Assembly: GCA_033557465.1 (NCBI GenBank)
Contig: CM066037.1
Coordinates: forward strand, 206,831,156 to 206,895,155
Direction of reading: 5' to 3'
DNA from: Ichthyophis bannanicus
Lineage: Eukaryota > Chordata > Amphibia > Gymnophiona > Ichthyophiidae
Length of the DNA: 64,000 bases
Shown here: positions 52,171 to 62,943 of the stretch, in pieces
How positions within the stretch are numbered: the stretch's first letter is position 1
Layout of the letters: every line of letters starts with the position of its first letter
Notes under the pieces: generated by a model
What the model was told of the DNA's origin: nothing
The model's input: only the letters and a program-made list of their open reading frames with translations
The model's database searches: none
Position numbers and translations under genes: made by a program

Positions 52171-53129
52171 CGGAGGCTACCAGCCCTCGCATCCAGTGGC
52201 ACTCGACGGCCATGCAGGCTGCGCCATAATCGGCCCCTGCGGAGACATAAAAGGAAAAACAGGGGGGGGGGGGAACTGCCCTCGACCACGCCTGAGGCCA
52301 AAGCCCACCCCAGTCCGCCCGAGATGAACCCTGCCCCCCACTCAACCACTGTTCTCACAGAGAAGGACCCCCCAATGCCCCATAGCCACCGGGACCAGGG
52401 AGCCAGCCAGCAGGCACCCGATAGCCACTGACCCACTGGGACCCCTCAGGCCGCAACACTCCCCCAGGCCCCTGAACCCCCAACACCCCCCTGCCGCCCC
52501 CAGACCCCCCATTGGACACGCAGCACCTCCCTCACCCCCCACATTCACTCCCCCCGCCGCTCCAACTGTTCCCCGAAGCCCCCCGTGCACCCCCAGGGTT
52601 GCACTGGGGGGCGCAACACCCTTGTCGGCCCCAGCCCCCCCCCGGTTGCCGAACCCCTTTTGCCCCCTTTCATCCCCATGCAGCACCTCTAACAGAAGCG
52701 CCACGCCCCCACCACCCCCCCCCCCGGGCGGTGCAACCCCTTTCCCGTCCCAGCCGTCCCCCGAGACCTTGAACCCCCCCGACCCCACACCCCCGACCCA
52801 GCAGCACTCTCCGGGGCCAAACCCCTTGAACTAGCCCGCCCGCGCGGTGTAGGCATCACCAAGGGCCACAGAACCGCCTCTAAGGGCTTGAGAAAAACCC
52901 AAAAGCTAGCTGGGAATCTAAGGAACAGCAGTGGCTGCCTGCTTTCCTTTTTCCTTCTTTTTTTTTGTTTTTGTTTTTGTTAGTGATATTATATTCTCCC
53001 TTTTTTATTTCCTGCCCCACACTTACGGAACCCCCGACCCCACCGAATAAAAAAAAAACGTGCCCGCACTTGCCCGCACACAGGTATCACCACCGAAGCC
53101 CCGCTGCCGCCGCTTCTGACTACCGCCGC
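52171..53129 (-). other. Ngaro copy 1 leader between A1 and gag
   Basis: Very C-rich on the plus strand (proline-rich translations are meaningless). It includes a T-rich patch at 52945-52980. This is the 5' untranslated region of copy 1. Confidence 0.6.
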
Positions 53130-53388
53130 TTCCGGAGGATGGAAAAACGCCGGCACTCCAAAAGCAGCCTCCGCTCCAACTGCCACGCGGAGGCTGCTGG
53201 CCGCAACTCCCCCCCCCCACCTCCCAGCAACGAACCCATTGATTGGCTCCTGCACGGCACCGACCGCGGGGAGCCAATCAATTTGAAAGGCGCACTCATG
53301 CTCCGCCGAGGCCGCGCACAGGGTCCCCGTGCCGGGCCGCGCGCCCGGTTAAAGTCGGCAGCCAGGACCCTGCCCTGCGGCCTCGCGA
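53130..53388 (-). repeat. Ngaro copy 1 split repeat A1 (5' end)
   Basis: The minus strand starts tcgcgaggccgcagggcagg at 53388, as A2 does. It includes an inverted CCAAT-like pair (gattggctcc / ggagccaatc), likely promoter sequence. Confidence 0.85.
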
Positions 53389-54646
53389 TTTTGTAAGAAG
53401 TATTCTCTGTGTTTTTTCCCCTCATTAATTTTCCATGGCGTATACAGTTTTTTTATGATTGTTTAATTACTCCTGTTCATTTTTTATATCCTTGGCATTT
53501 GTGTTATATTGCTGTGTCTTTGATGCTCCTATTTTTTTAATTATTTATTTATTTATTTATTTCTATCATCATAAAGTGTGGTTTAGAGTCATTTTGATTT
53601 TACATCCAATTTTTAATTATTGTTTTATTGGTGTTAGCTTCTAATATATTCTTTGTAATAATAGGTTGTCCCCCCGTCTCCTTTTTTCTTCTTCTCCCCT
53701 CCTTCTCCCCCTCCCCTCCTCCCCTTTCCCTCCCTCCCCTACTTATCTTCCCCCCCTGCAGTTTATTGTGAAGTTTATATATTAGAACTATGAGTTTTAC
53801 ATTATTATTTTTTATTTATATTTTACTGTTATGTATTTTTTAGTGATAAAATGTATATACCTTTGAGAGAGTTGTTGTATCCCTAATCGATCCCATGTAA
53901 CTATTATTTTACTATGCACTACTATGTTTTTGCTCTTCCCTCCCCCTGTTTTAGTTCTCTCCATGCCTGGTTTTAATTATGATTTTAAAGTTAAAAGTTT
54001 ATCGTTTCTTAATATGTTGTTTTTTAATCTGTTCCCTCTCTTATGCCATTGGCTATGCCCTATTTTAGATGTAAATGGTTACATCAATTTCGCTCGTTTT
54101 TCCACTTTTCTTTTAGCGTGTTTTCTTTTTGTTCACCTTCATTAGAGTTACCTGTCAATTATTGTACGTGTTCATGTGGGTGGTACCCTAGTGTGCTTTT
54201 AAAAATCCTTCCCGCATTTGCGCAGCGTTTTCCTGCCTTTAGCAGCAATGCTGGTAAGGCTTGGCTTTTATTGTCTGTCTGCATTTTGTGGTGGGTCCTT
54301 TTCTTTAGTTGTGCTCCTTTGTTATGGATTCTTTTTTGACTAGCACAACATGGTCCTTTTTAGCTTTCTCCATGTTTTGTCTTTATTTTGGCTCTATGGT
54401 TATGGGCTCACTGCTCTCTAATTATGTGCTCCTCCTTATGTTATTGTCCGTGCCCCACTTTTATGAGTGAATGTTTATATCACTTTTGTTTGTCCGTGTT
54501 TTTTATCGCCCTGTCTTTTTCTTTTGTGTTTCTCTTTCTATCCACTTTTATTAGAGTAGCCTGTTTTATCATCGTATGTGTTCGTGTGAGTAGTTCCCTA
54601 ATATGTTTTCAAAATCCTTTCTGCATTTGCGTGGCGGTTTCCCGCC
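53389..54646 (+). mobile_element. PLE-A right arm, 3' UTR part 1
   Basis: Resumes PLE-A after Ngaro copy 1 (…gtaagaagtattctctgtg) and is co-linear with 44663 down to 43408 of the left arm. It stops at cggtttcccgcct, where Ngaro copy 2 begins. Confidence 0.9.
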
Positions 54647-54839
54647 TATATGAAGGCCTTGGGCAGGGTCCCAGCGGACACCGGTAACCGGTGGTATCAG
54701 CCCGGCGCGGGTCCCTGCCTTTGGGTGGTAGTAGTGCAGGGGGGAGGGGGGTTGGGGGGTTGTGAGGCAGGCAGCGTCCTTCAAATTGATTGGCTGCTGG
54801 TGGGTGGAGCGCGGCGAGAGCCAATCAACAAGGGTAGAG

Positions 54840-56025
54840 GGCCATGTGCTCCGGCGGCGAGGACGCACGCCGAGCACTTGGCTGAAGAGCAGGGAGCTGT
54901 TTGTTTGTTGTGGTGGCTGCGGGGCAGAGCGGCCTGAGCGGGCAATTGCGGCGGGAGCGGAGGACGATTCTACGGGGCCTTTTCAATCCGGCGATTAGGC
55001 GGGAGTTGATTCTGCAGGCAAGGGGGAGTAATAGGGGTACGGGCTGGGATACTGAGGGCGGGCTGTTTCAAGGGCAGCTGGGGGAAGGGTGGGAAGGAAG
55101 TTCCGGAGGTTGTTTAAAAAAAAAAAAAGAAACTACGGACCCGGGTAAGGAAGGGCCTGAGGGTGTGAGAGCGGTTATATATATATATCAAAAAACAAAA
55201 AGAATTGTAAGGGGCGGTTTGGTAGGGCGCGAAGGGCAGGGGTAGGCTTCAAGCATTACTATACCGGGAGGAAGCAGGAGTAAGAGGGGAGGGCCAGTGA
55301 GGAGGGATGTGGTAACAGGGCAGAGTGCTGGGGGCCGGCAAGGAAATAAGGGGGCAGGGGGCGGCAAACGGGCCCGGGGGGTCGGTGGAGGGGTGTGTTA
55401 TCGGTAGGTGAAGGTGGCTCGGCTGGGCCTGCTGTAAGGGGGTGGGGAGGGTTATCAATAACGGAGCAGAGTGCTGGGGGGGCGCGGACGTCAGGCTCGG
55501 CGAGCTGCTGGTGCTAGGGGGGGTCGGCGCGTTGGGGCTGCTGAGGTGCGGTGTGGTGGCGATGGTGGATCTGAGGAGGGGCAGGCTGGGGGGGGGGAGG
55601 GAGCCAGGGGGCAGGCCAAAGGGGGGTGGAGTAGGCCAGGGCACTTGGAGGGGATCTGACTGGGCAGGATATGGGGTTCCGGTGGGGTGGGGGGGACGGT
55701 GGGTTCTCGGTGAGTCCGGGGGGGGGGGGTGGGGGTGATGGGGCAGCCAGGGTTGGAGCATTGGATGGGGGGTGGGCAGGGCCCTTCAAGGGCTGATTGG
55801 TCTGGGGTCTGGCAGACGGCGTGGCCTGCGGTTGTTCCCCCTGCGGTTTTGCCATTTTTGTCTCCACAGGTTCCTTTGCTGGTGTCTCCTGGGGTGATGC
55901 ATGGTGGTATGCAGCAACGTAGGGTGCTGGGTAGTGAAGCGACGGATGTCTGTGGTGGACCTGGATCCGGGACGGCGGTACGTGGAGAGGGTGAGCAGCT
56001 GGACCAGACTCAGGAGGGACAGCGA
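54840..56025 (+). other. Ngaro copy 2 leader
   Basis: G-rich untranslated leader between A1 and gag, containing an A-run at 55117-55128, a (TA)n patch at 55175 and several G-runs. No supported gene. Confidence 0.6.
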
Positions 56026-56957
56026 TGAGCGGCGCAGCCATCGACGGTTGCTGAGGCAGCAGTTGAGTTGCGATTTGAGCAAGCTGGTGGGGCCGGGGGT
56101 GGAGTGAGAGTGGAGAAGTCTGGGAAGGCTACCAGGAAGAGGAAGCATGCATGCTGGCGGAGGCGCTGATCCAATTCGTCCTCTTCCACGTCATCCAGTT
56201 CATCCACGGGATCGTCAGTGGGTGACGGGATGGACGTGGAGGGGGGTGCAGCCGGCGGGGGTGCAGCGGCCATGAAAGTTTTGTCAAAATTGTGGGAAGG
56301 GATCCCAAAAAAGTTGAGGAGAAGAATAAGGAAGAGATGGTATATCAACATTTTCCGACTTTTGGAGGGTCGTAAGCGTTCCGGCGAAAGTAAGAAGAAG
56401 AGGAAAGAGGATGAAAAGGCTGGTAGAGTTAGGAAGGTGGGCGAGGACGGTGGTGAATTGGGTAAGGGTTTTTTTGTGCCTAGCCAGTGTATGGGGCCAG
56501 CATTATCCGGAGCAGTATGGGATGCTTCTGTCGTATGCTGACTCGATTCTCGAGGCATCGCAGATACATGACGGGTGGTCATGGCTCAATTACGATGAGA
56601 AGTTTCGGGATAAAATGGAGGAGAACAAGTCGCTGTCCTGGGGCACTCAGGATATCAACTTGTGGCTCACACAAATGTCGGTGAGGTCGACTGCGGCGGG
56701 GGGGTGGGGTGAAATTGGGGGGGGGGGGCGGCTACTGCTGTAGGGAACCGGTCCTTTCGTGTGGGAGGAGCCGGGGCGCCGAGCAAGCAAGGGGCTGGGG
56801 AAGGGGGGGGGACGTGTGCTGGAGGTTCAACAAGTCCTCCTGCCCGTTCCCGGATTGCAAGTTCCGGCATGCCTGTTCGGTCTGTGGAGGGGGGCATGCA
56901 GCGACAAAATGTATTAAAAGAGGGCCTGTGGGGAGCACACTGCCGACAGCCAAGTGA
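56026..56957 (+). pseudogene. Ngaro gag (ORF1), copy 2
   Basis: Pieces in two or three frames: a Ser/Thr-rich N-terminal part, LWEGIPKKLRRRIRKRWYINIFRLLEGRK, then after a frameshift near 56460 ASVWGQHYPEQYGMLLSYADSILEA, WLNYDEKFRDKMEE and SWGTQDINLWLTQM. After another shift in the G-run near 56720 comes CWRFNKSSCPFPDCKFRHACSVCGGGHAATKC. The zinc-region spacing equals that of copy 1. The start is uncertain because the N-terminus is frameshifted. Confidence 0.75.
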
Positions 56958-58494
56958 GAGTGTGGTTTTTGGCATAGCCCCCTCGCCCATACAGATTGAG
57001 GTATTGAGCCTTTACCCTAGGGTGCGGGACAGGGGGGTATTGCTTGGGGGGTTTAGCAATGGGTTTTTGATCCCGGTGCATGGGGGGGGTGTCATCGGCT
57101 GCTAAGAATGCTGCATCTGTGCACCGTTTTGCGGCGGTGGTACAGGAGAAGTTAGACGGGGAATTGAAGTTGGGCCGGATAGGTGGCCCATTCGTGGATC
57201 CCCCGTTTAAGAAGTTTGTGGTTTCCCCATTGGGGATTGTGCCGAAGAAAGAGCCGGGTAAGTTCTGGTTAATCCACAACTTGTCTTATCCTGAAGGGGC
57301 ATCGGTCAATGATCATATTCCGAGGGAGTGCTGCACGGTACGGTACGCTTCATTTGATAAGGCGGTTGGGCTAGTTTGGAAGGTGGGGCGGGGGGCGCTC
57401 ATGGCAAAGGTGGACATTGAGTCCGCGTTCCGGTTGCTGCCAGTGCACCCCTCTTCCTTTCATTTGCTTGGTTTCCAAGTGCCGGTGAGTATTATTTCGA
57501 CAAATGCATGCCCATGGGCTGTGCAGTGTCGTGTGCTTACTTTGAGAAGTTCAGCACTTTTCTGCATTGGGTAGTGGTGCAGCGGGTGGGATGCACAGAC
57601 GTGGTCCATTACTTGGATGATTTTTTGTTTGTGGGTGCAGCGCAGACTTCTCAGTGTAGGGAGTTGTTGGAGGGTTTTGTGGAGGTGGCTGGTGAATTGG
57701 GGGTGCCGCTAGCGGGGGGGGGGGGGGGGGGAAGACGGAAGGTCCGGCGACTACGATCACCTTTTTGGGAATTGAGTTGGATTGAGTTGGAAATGGTGGT
57801 GCGCTTGCCATTGGAGAAGGTGCTGAAGTTGAGGGTTTTGGTGGCGAATGCGATGGTGTCGACGAAGTACACTTTGAAAGAAATGCAGGCTCTGATTGGG
57901 TCATTGAATTTTGCTTGTACAGTGATACCGATGGGGCGAGTGTTCATGCGACGGTTGGCGATGGCAATGGCTGGTGTTACTAAACCTCATCACCGTATTC
58001 GAATTTCCAGGTGCATGCGCGAGGACTTGTCGGTGTGGGATGCGTTCTTGACTGATTTTAATGGGTCGGCTGTGCTTGTGGGGGAAGAGTGTTCGAGTGA
58101 GGAGTTGCAGCTGTACACTGACGCGGCGGGGGGCGTGGGGTTAGGGATCTATTTTGGGGGGGGCATGGTGTGCAGGCAGATGGCCAGTGGCGTGGGGGCA
58201 GGAGGGACTCTTAAAGAATATCACCTTCTTGGAGTTGTTCCCTTTTTTGGTGACACTGGAGTTGTGGCCGGGTAAGTTGTGTAACAAAAAAAAGTGGTGT
58301 GGTGGTGCGATAATGAAGTGGTAGTGAGTGTAGTGAATAATTATACACCTCGGTGTGTGCACGTGGCGGCTTTGATGCGGAAAGTAGTGTTCGCCTGCTT
58401 GCATTTGAATGTGGCTTTGAGAGCGCGGCACATTCCGGGTCACAAGAACGGCATCGCTGATGCTCTGTCTCGTTTGCAGTGGCATCATTTCTGA
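56958..58494 (+). pseudogene. Ngaro reverse transcriptase-RNase H, copy 2
   Basis: RT blocks: APSPIQIEVLSLYPRVRDRG, SPLGIVPKKEPGKFWLIHNLS, ALMAKVDIESAFRLLPVHP (motif A), then after a frameshift near 57480 CMPMGCAVSCAYFEKF and VVHYLDDFLFVG (YLDD). A frameshift lies in the G-run at 57715-57730. RNase H follows: LYTDAAGGVGLGIYFGGG (Asp), EYHLLG/ELFPF (Glu), WWCDNEVVVSVVNNYTP (Asp) and IPGHKNGIADALSRLQW (final Asp), ending at the stop near 58494. One frameshift near 58250 separates the halves. All catalytic residues can still be seen. Lesions are mostly in homopolymer G tracts. Confidence 0.85.
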
Positions 58495-58499
58495 CAGCT

Positions 58500-59443
58500 G
58501 GTGCCAGAGGTGGAGCCGGAGGGATTGGAGGTCCCTTGGAACTTATGGAGCTGTGGCCGGCAGAGATGACAGAGATGCTGAGAAGCTCACTGGTGGAGAG
58601 AACATGGAACGCTTATTACAGTGGCTGTAGTAGAGTGGTGGAATTTTTGCAGGGGCAGGGGTGGCATGGGGGGTGGTACCTGATCAAGTATTGGGTAGGT
58701 ACATCCTCAGTGCAAAGCTGCAGGGTGTTTCTCGGGCAGCTGTCCTGGGGCACTTGGCGGGCTTTGCTTTTTTCGCAAGAGCGGTGGGTTGGTCCCCTCC
58801 GGGCGATGGTTTTCTGGTAAGGAAGTTGATGCAGGGGTGGGGGCGGGCGAGGCTGACTATGCCAGATACGCATCGCCCAGTCACACATGAATTGCTGGAA
58901 GGTATTTGTGAGGCGCTGCCTGCGGTGGCTGCATCAGGGTACGAAGCCAAGCTATTCAGGGCAATATTCTACTTGGCCTTCTTTGGGGCATTCCGGGTTG
59001 GGGAATTGGTGGTGGATTCTAAAAAGGGGGGTGGGGGTAACAGCTTGCAGAAGCAGCATGTGCGATTGGAGGGGGATCAATTGAAGGTTCTGTTGAGGAA
59101 GTCGAAGATGGATCAGCAGGGCAGGGGCATGTGGGTGGTTTTGCAGGCTATAGGGGGGAGCACTTGCCTGGTGGCGGCGATTCGGTTGTACCTGGAAGGT
59201 CGCCCGTGGGCTGAGGGCGGGTTTTTTGTGCATGCGGATGCACGGGTGGTCACAAGATATCAGGTGACGGCTGTTTTACGGTTGTGGCTGCAGCGGATGG
59301 GGGAGGTCGCTAGCCAATTTGCAGCGCATTCTTTTCGTATCGGGGCAGCGACCAGTGTGGCGGGAGCTGGGCTGTCGGCCTTGCAGATACAGGCAATTGG
59401 CCGGTGGCGGTCCAGGGCTTTTCAGACTTATGTCCGGTTATGA
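58500..59443 (+). pseudogene. Ngaro tyrosine recombinase, copy 2
   Basis: ELWPAEMTEMLRSSLVERTWNAYYSGCSRVVEFLQ, then after a frameshift near 58670 VLGRYILSAKLQGVSRAAVLGHLAGFAFFARAVGW, IFYLAFFGAFRVGELVVDS (catalytic Arg), HSFRIGAATSVAGAGLSALQIQAIGRWRSRAFQTYVRL with HxxR, the GRW block and the nucleophile Tyr four residues from the stop. All signature residues of the phage-integrase fold are present in the long second frame (58661-59443, 260 codons). It would cut and join the A/B junction of the circular cDNA. Confidence 0.9.
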
Positions 59444-59490
59444 AAAGGGGGCGCGGGGACACAGATCATTAACATTGTTTTTCTTTTCCA

Positions 59491-60096
59491 GATGGGGGCA
59501 GATCTGTGCGGGGATGTTGGATGTTGGGACATTCGTTTGTGTTCTGGGCTGGCAGATGTGCTGAGGAAAGGCCTATTGGGCGGAACCTGAGATTGGAGCC
59601 TGCAGTGGTGGCGATTTCATGGCTGGGTGAGAGAGGACTGAAATGGCCGCAGCTGATGCCCTTGCTTCGTCACCATGCGCGTTTGAGGACACCGCCTGGG
59701 TTCCTACTGTTGCACTTGGGGGGCAATGATCTGGCATCGTGGACCTGCAAGCAATTGATCAATGCTGCAAAGAGGGACTTCGCTCGCATATTGACAATGT
59801 TTGCAGGGGTGGTGCTCATTTGGTCAGATGTCATCCCGAGGCCGGTGTGTTGGGGGCAGCGGCGCTGGTCCCGGGGGTTGACTAAGATCAATAGGCAGAT
59901 TGGGAGATGGGTGGTGGAGCACGGGGGGCATCAAGTGCAGCATGAATGGGTGGATGTGGCCTGTGCAGGGTTGTACAGGCCAGATGGGGTGCATTTGTCC
60001 CCGGTGGGGCTCGACCTTCTCCTAAATGACTGGCAGGAGGCATTGCAGCGGGTGGTAGGGGACAATGCAGGCAGGTCGCATCTTTTGCTCGGTTAG
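59491..60096 (+). CDS. Ngaro SGNH hydrolase, possibly spliced
   Basis: An open frame (202 codons from 59491; first ATG in frame at 59506) downstream of the recombinase. It has the three SGNH blocks: Ser in MLGHSFVFWAGR, Gly-x-Asn in LLHLGGNDLAS and Asp-x-x-His in DGVHLSPVG. A lipase/esterase-like enzyme; its role in the element is unknown. Such an ORF is known from some vertebrate Ngaro elements as I recall. It is preceded by 'attgtttttcttttccag', a strong 3' splice site ending at 59490, so expression may be by splicing from an upstream exon. The frame is intact, whereas gag, RT and recombinase in the same copy are frameshifted. Confidence 0.8.
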   Translation, partial: DGGRSVRGCWMLGHSFVFWAGRCAEERPIGRNLRLEPAVVAISWLGERGLKWPQLMPLLRHHARLRTPPGFLLLHLGGNDLASWTCKQLINAAKRDFARILTMFAGVVLIWSDVIPRPVCWGQRRWSRGLTKINRQIGRWVVEHGGHQVQHEWVDVACAGLYRPDGVHLSPVGLDLLLNDWQEALQRVVGDNAGRSHLLLG

Positions 60097-60534
60097 AGGG
60101 GTGGCAAAGCCACATGTATGTGTCTATGCCGGTGGCAGGATCCCGGAGGTTTCCAGGGTCTGGAGCCGTAAGCTACTTGGGGCGGGGGCAGGGTGCCCGC
60201 GACCTGGAGAACCCCGAGCTGACTTTTGCTAGTGATATGGCGAAGTAGAGCAGGGGTGGTTGTAACTGGACCGGTGGTTGACCGGACCAGGGGCGGAAGT
60301 GAGGTCACCTTGTTAATAGTACGGCGGGTGAGGTATCGCTCTGCCGGGGGGGGGGGGGGATTCTTGGCTAAGTTGTTACTGTTGTTATAAATGTTAAAGT
60401 GTTATTGGGCAATAGAGCTGCGACCTGGTGTGTTCCAAGCATTGGTGTCTGTGCATTTTGTGGAAGCTATGCAAGGTATGGGGGGTCAAGGAGTGTGTAA
60501 GACGGAGGGAGAGCGCCGGGTATGGATCCCCGGT
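60097..60534 (+). repeat. Ngaro copy 2 split repeat B1
   Basis: 'ttttgctagtgatatggcgaag… ggaagtgaggtcaccttgttaatag', 'gagctgcgacctgg… cattggtgtctgtgcatt' matches the B region of the fragment at 44836-45332. It ends ccccggtta before A2. Confidence 0.75.
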
Positions 60535-60582
60535 TATATGAAGGCCATGGGCAGGGTCCCGGCGGACGCCGGTAACCGGTGG

Positions 60583-62943
60583 AAATTTCCCCTCTGCCCC
60601 TGCGGGCTTAACAGAGACGCGAGGGAGACACTCTCCCTTCGCGTATCTGAAAGCCGGCGCAGAGGGGCTCAGTCGGGCCGGGAGAGCTCAGCCGGGCAGA
60701 GGGGGCCCTGCAGGACACTCCATTCTGCTGCTGCTGCCGCGGTGGCAGCAGCAGCAGCCAGCTTTTTTTTTTTTAAATTTTCCATGAGCCGATTGGGGGG
60801 AGGGGGGGCCAGGACTGGTAAGGGGCTATGGAGGGGGTTAGGACTTGACTTGAGGTGGGCTGTGGGCTGTTGGGAGGGTTAGGACTGGTAATGGGCTATG
60901 GGGGGGTTAAGACTGGTAATGGGCTGTGGGCTGATGGGGGCTGTCTGGAAATGGGATGAGGGGGTTAGGATTGGTAATGGGCTATGGTGGGGTTAGGACT
61001 GATAATGGGCTATGGGAGGGCTAGGACAGGAAATGGGCTGATGGGGAGGGGTTAGGACTGGTAATGGGCTGTGAGCGGTTGGGGGGGTTAGGACTGCTAA
61101 TGGGCTATGGGGGGGTTAAGACTGGTAATGGGCTGTGGGCTGATGGGGGCTGTCTGGAAATGGTGTGATGGGGGGTTAGGACTGGTAATGGGCTATGGGG
61201 GAGTTAGGACTGATAATGGGCTGATGGGGAGGGGTTAGGACTTGAGGTGGGCTGATGTGGTTAGGACTGGCAATGAGCTATGGGGGGCTGACTGGAAATG
61301 GGCTGATGGGGTTAGGACTGGAAGTGGGCTGATGGGGGGTTAGGACTGGTTATGGGTTATAGGGGGGGCTTAAACTGAAAATGGGGTGATGTGGGGTTAG
61401 GACTGGAAGTGGGTTGATGGGGGCTAGGACTGGTAATGGGTTGGGGGTTGCTAGGACTGGAAATGGGCTGAGTGGAAGGGGAGGCTTGAACTGCAAATAG
61501 CTGATGGGGAGGGGGCTTGGAATGGAAATTGGCTGTGAGGGAAGGGAGCTAGGACTGAAAATGGGCTGATGGAGCAGCTAGGATAGGACTGGAAATGGGC
61601 TGTTGGGGGGAGCTAAGATTGGAAATGGGCTGTGGTGGGGGCTTGAATTGAAATGGACTCATGGAGAGGCTAGAACTGGAAGTAGGCTCATGGGGGGGCT
61701 TGGACTGGAATTGGGCTGAGTGGAGGGGAGCTATGATTTGACATGGGCTGATGGTGGGGCTAGGAAATGACTAGAAATGGGCTGATGGGGGGGGCTAGGA
61801 TTGGAAATGAGCTGATGAAGGGACTCGGACTGGAAATGGATGGGGGAGCTAGGACTGGAAATGGGCTGATGGGGGGCTAGGACTGGAAATGGGCTGATGC
61901 AGGGACTAGAAGGGAATGGATGCTGGGTGAGACTGGAACTAGAAGGGAGCTGATGTTGGGGGAGGATTAGAATGGGATGGGGCTGGGAGAGTAAAATGGA
62001 GAGGGGAAAAATATTTTGTGTGGGAGGGATGAAAAATCTACAATTGGCCGGGTATTGGGAGAGTAAGTGGGGATTGAGGATGGAGGGGTAAAATTTGTGT
62101 GGATGAAATAGGAATGAGGAAAGAGCAAAAGGAGAAAGTTTAGTATGTTAAAGCAGATGTAGAGAGAGAGAATGGAAAAAAAACTAGAAGAGAGAAGAAA
62201 GGACAAATGGACAGCAGACGATGGAGAGTTAGCAGAAAACATGAAGAAACCAGAAGAAAGTGGCTGGAGCAATTGCAACTGAAAAAAAATGCACAAAAGG
62301 TAGAAAGATATCTCTTTATTTTGAATTTATTAACTGGAATATGAAAGCTCTGGGAAATGTGCATCATTAACGTCTGCACTTTGGTACAAGAAATTAATTT
62401 ATAGTTTTATTTCTACAGTGTTGTTGTACATTCCAAGTTTGGCTTTTGGGGTTCCCAGTTTAATTATTGCCTTCCTGTTTCTAAATTGTGATTCCTTGTT
62501 TGGTGATGGTCTATGTTCTGCATGTGTTACTGAGCTGAGGTATTCTGTTTATGTAATTCCTATTTGACATAGCCACTTGTTCTCTTTCCCCAGTATTCTC
62601 TGAAATGTATTGGTTTAATATTTGCAGTGTTGCCTTTTGATAGGTAGGGTATGGTGCTTTGTGAGTCCTGGTAATGCTGTCAGGATACGGAGGGTTTGCT
62701 ATGGGTTCTAAATGGGCAGCGTTTGTAGTAGTTCCTAATGTGCCTGGCGGTTGACACTGGATTATAGTAATGTAGAAATCTTTTAGTCTTTCTTTATCCA
62801 TACACTCATTAAGAGACATGTTTACTAAAAGTTAGTGTATGGTAACATTATGCAAATATTTATGCAAATAAGGCCACTTATGCAAATGAGGCCCTGCACC
62901 GAGTCTCCGCACATGGCCCCGTACCCCCTTTGGGCCACCCCTG
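60583..62943 (+). repeat. Purine-rich degenerate tandem repeat with AT-rich tail
   Basis: It starts abruptly after 47 bp of A2. There is a GC-rich head with a hairpin (ctgctgctgctgcc / ggcagcagcagcag, 60726-60758). About 1.2 kb follows of degenerate units like 'ggggttaggactggtaatgggctgat' (60790-61960), then (GA)-rich sequence. From about 62300 it is unique-looking AT-rich sequence ('tatctctttattttgaatttattaactggaatatg'). The same series, inverted, occurs at 12.8-15.1 kb, so this is one dispersed repeat family. PLE-A resumes at 62944. No genes. Confidence 0.65.

Larger units (their letters stand above)
46216..53388 (-). mobile_element. Ngaro-type tyrosine-recombinase retrotransposon, copy 1
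   Basis: 7.2 kb including a 1.2-kb PLE-B insertion. Order on the minus strand: A1 repeat, gag, RT-RNase H, tyrosine recombinase (truncated), [PLE-B], SGNH hydrolase remnant, B1, A2, B2. The A1…B1A2B2 split direct repeats and the recombinase place it in the Ngaro group of DIRS-order elements. It is inserted in a T-run of PLE-A: three T on one side and four on the other, against seven in the empty arm. Confidence 0.9.
54647..60582 (+). mobile_element. Ngaro-type retrotransposon, copy 2
   Basis: Order: A1 (54647), leader, gag, RT-RNase H, tyrosine recombinase, SGNH hydrolase, B1, then 47 bp of A2 (60535-60582) that repeat the first bases of A1 ('tatatgaaggcc.tgggcagggtccc.gcggac.ccggtaaccggtgg'). 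After that an unrelated purine-rich segment begins, so the rest of A2 and all of B2 are missing. The A region is a different variant from copy 1 (shared ttcaaattgattggct). Confidence 0.85.

Noticed and set aside
51743..52834. Long proline/arginine-rich open frames on the plus strand (51743-52327, 52512-52834)
   Set aside because: They are antisense to the GC-rich gag and leader of Ngaro copy 1; openness follows from base composition.
55249..56041. Proline-rich minus-strand frames of 170-175 codons
   Set aside because: Antisense of the G-rich leader of Ngaro copy 2; no motif and no counterpart in copy 1.
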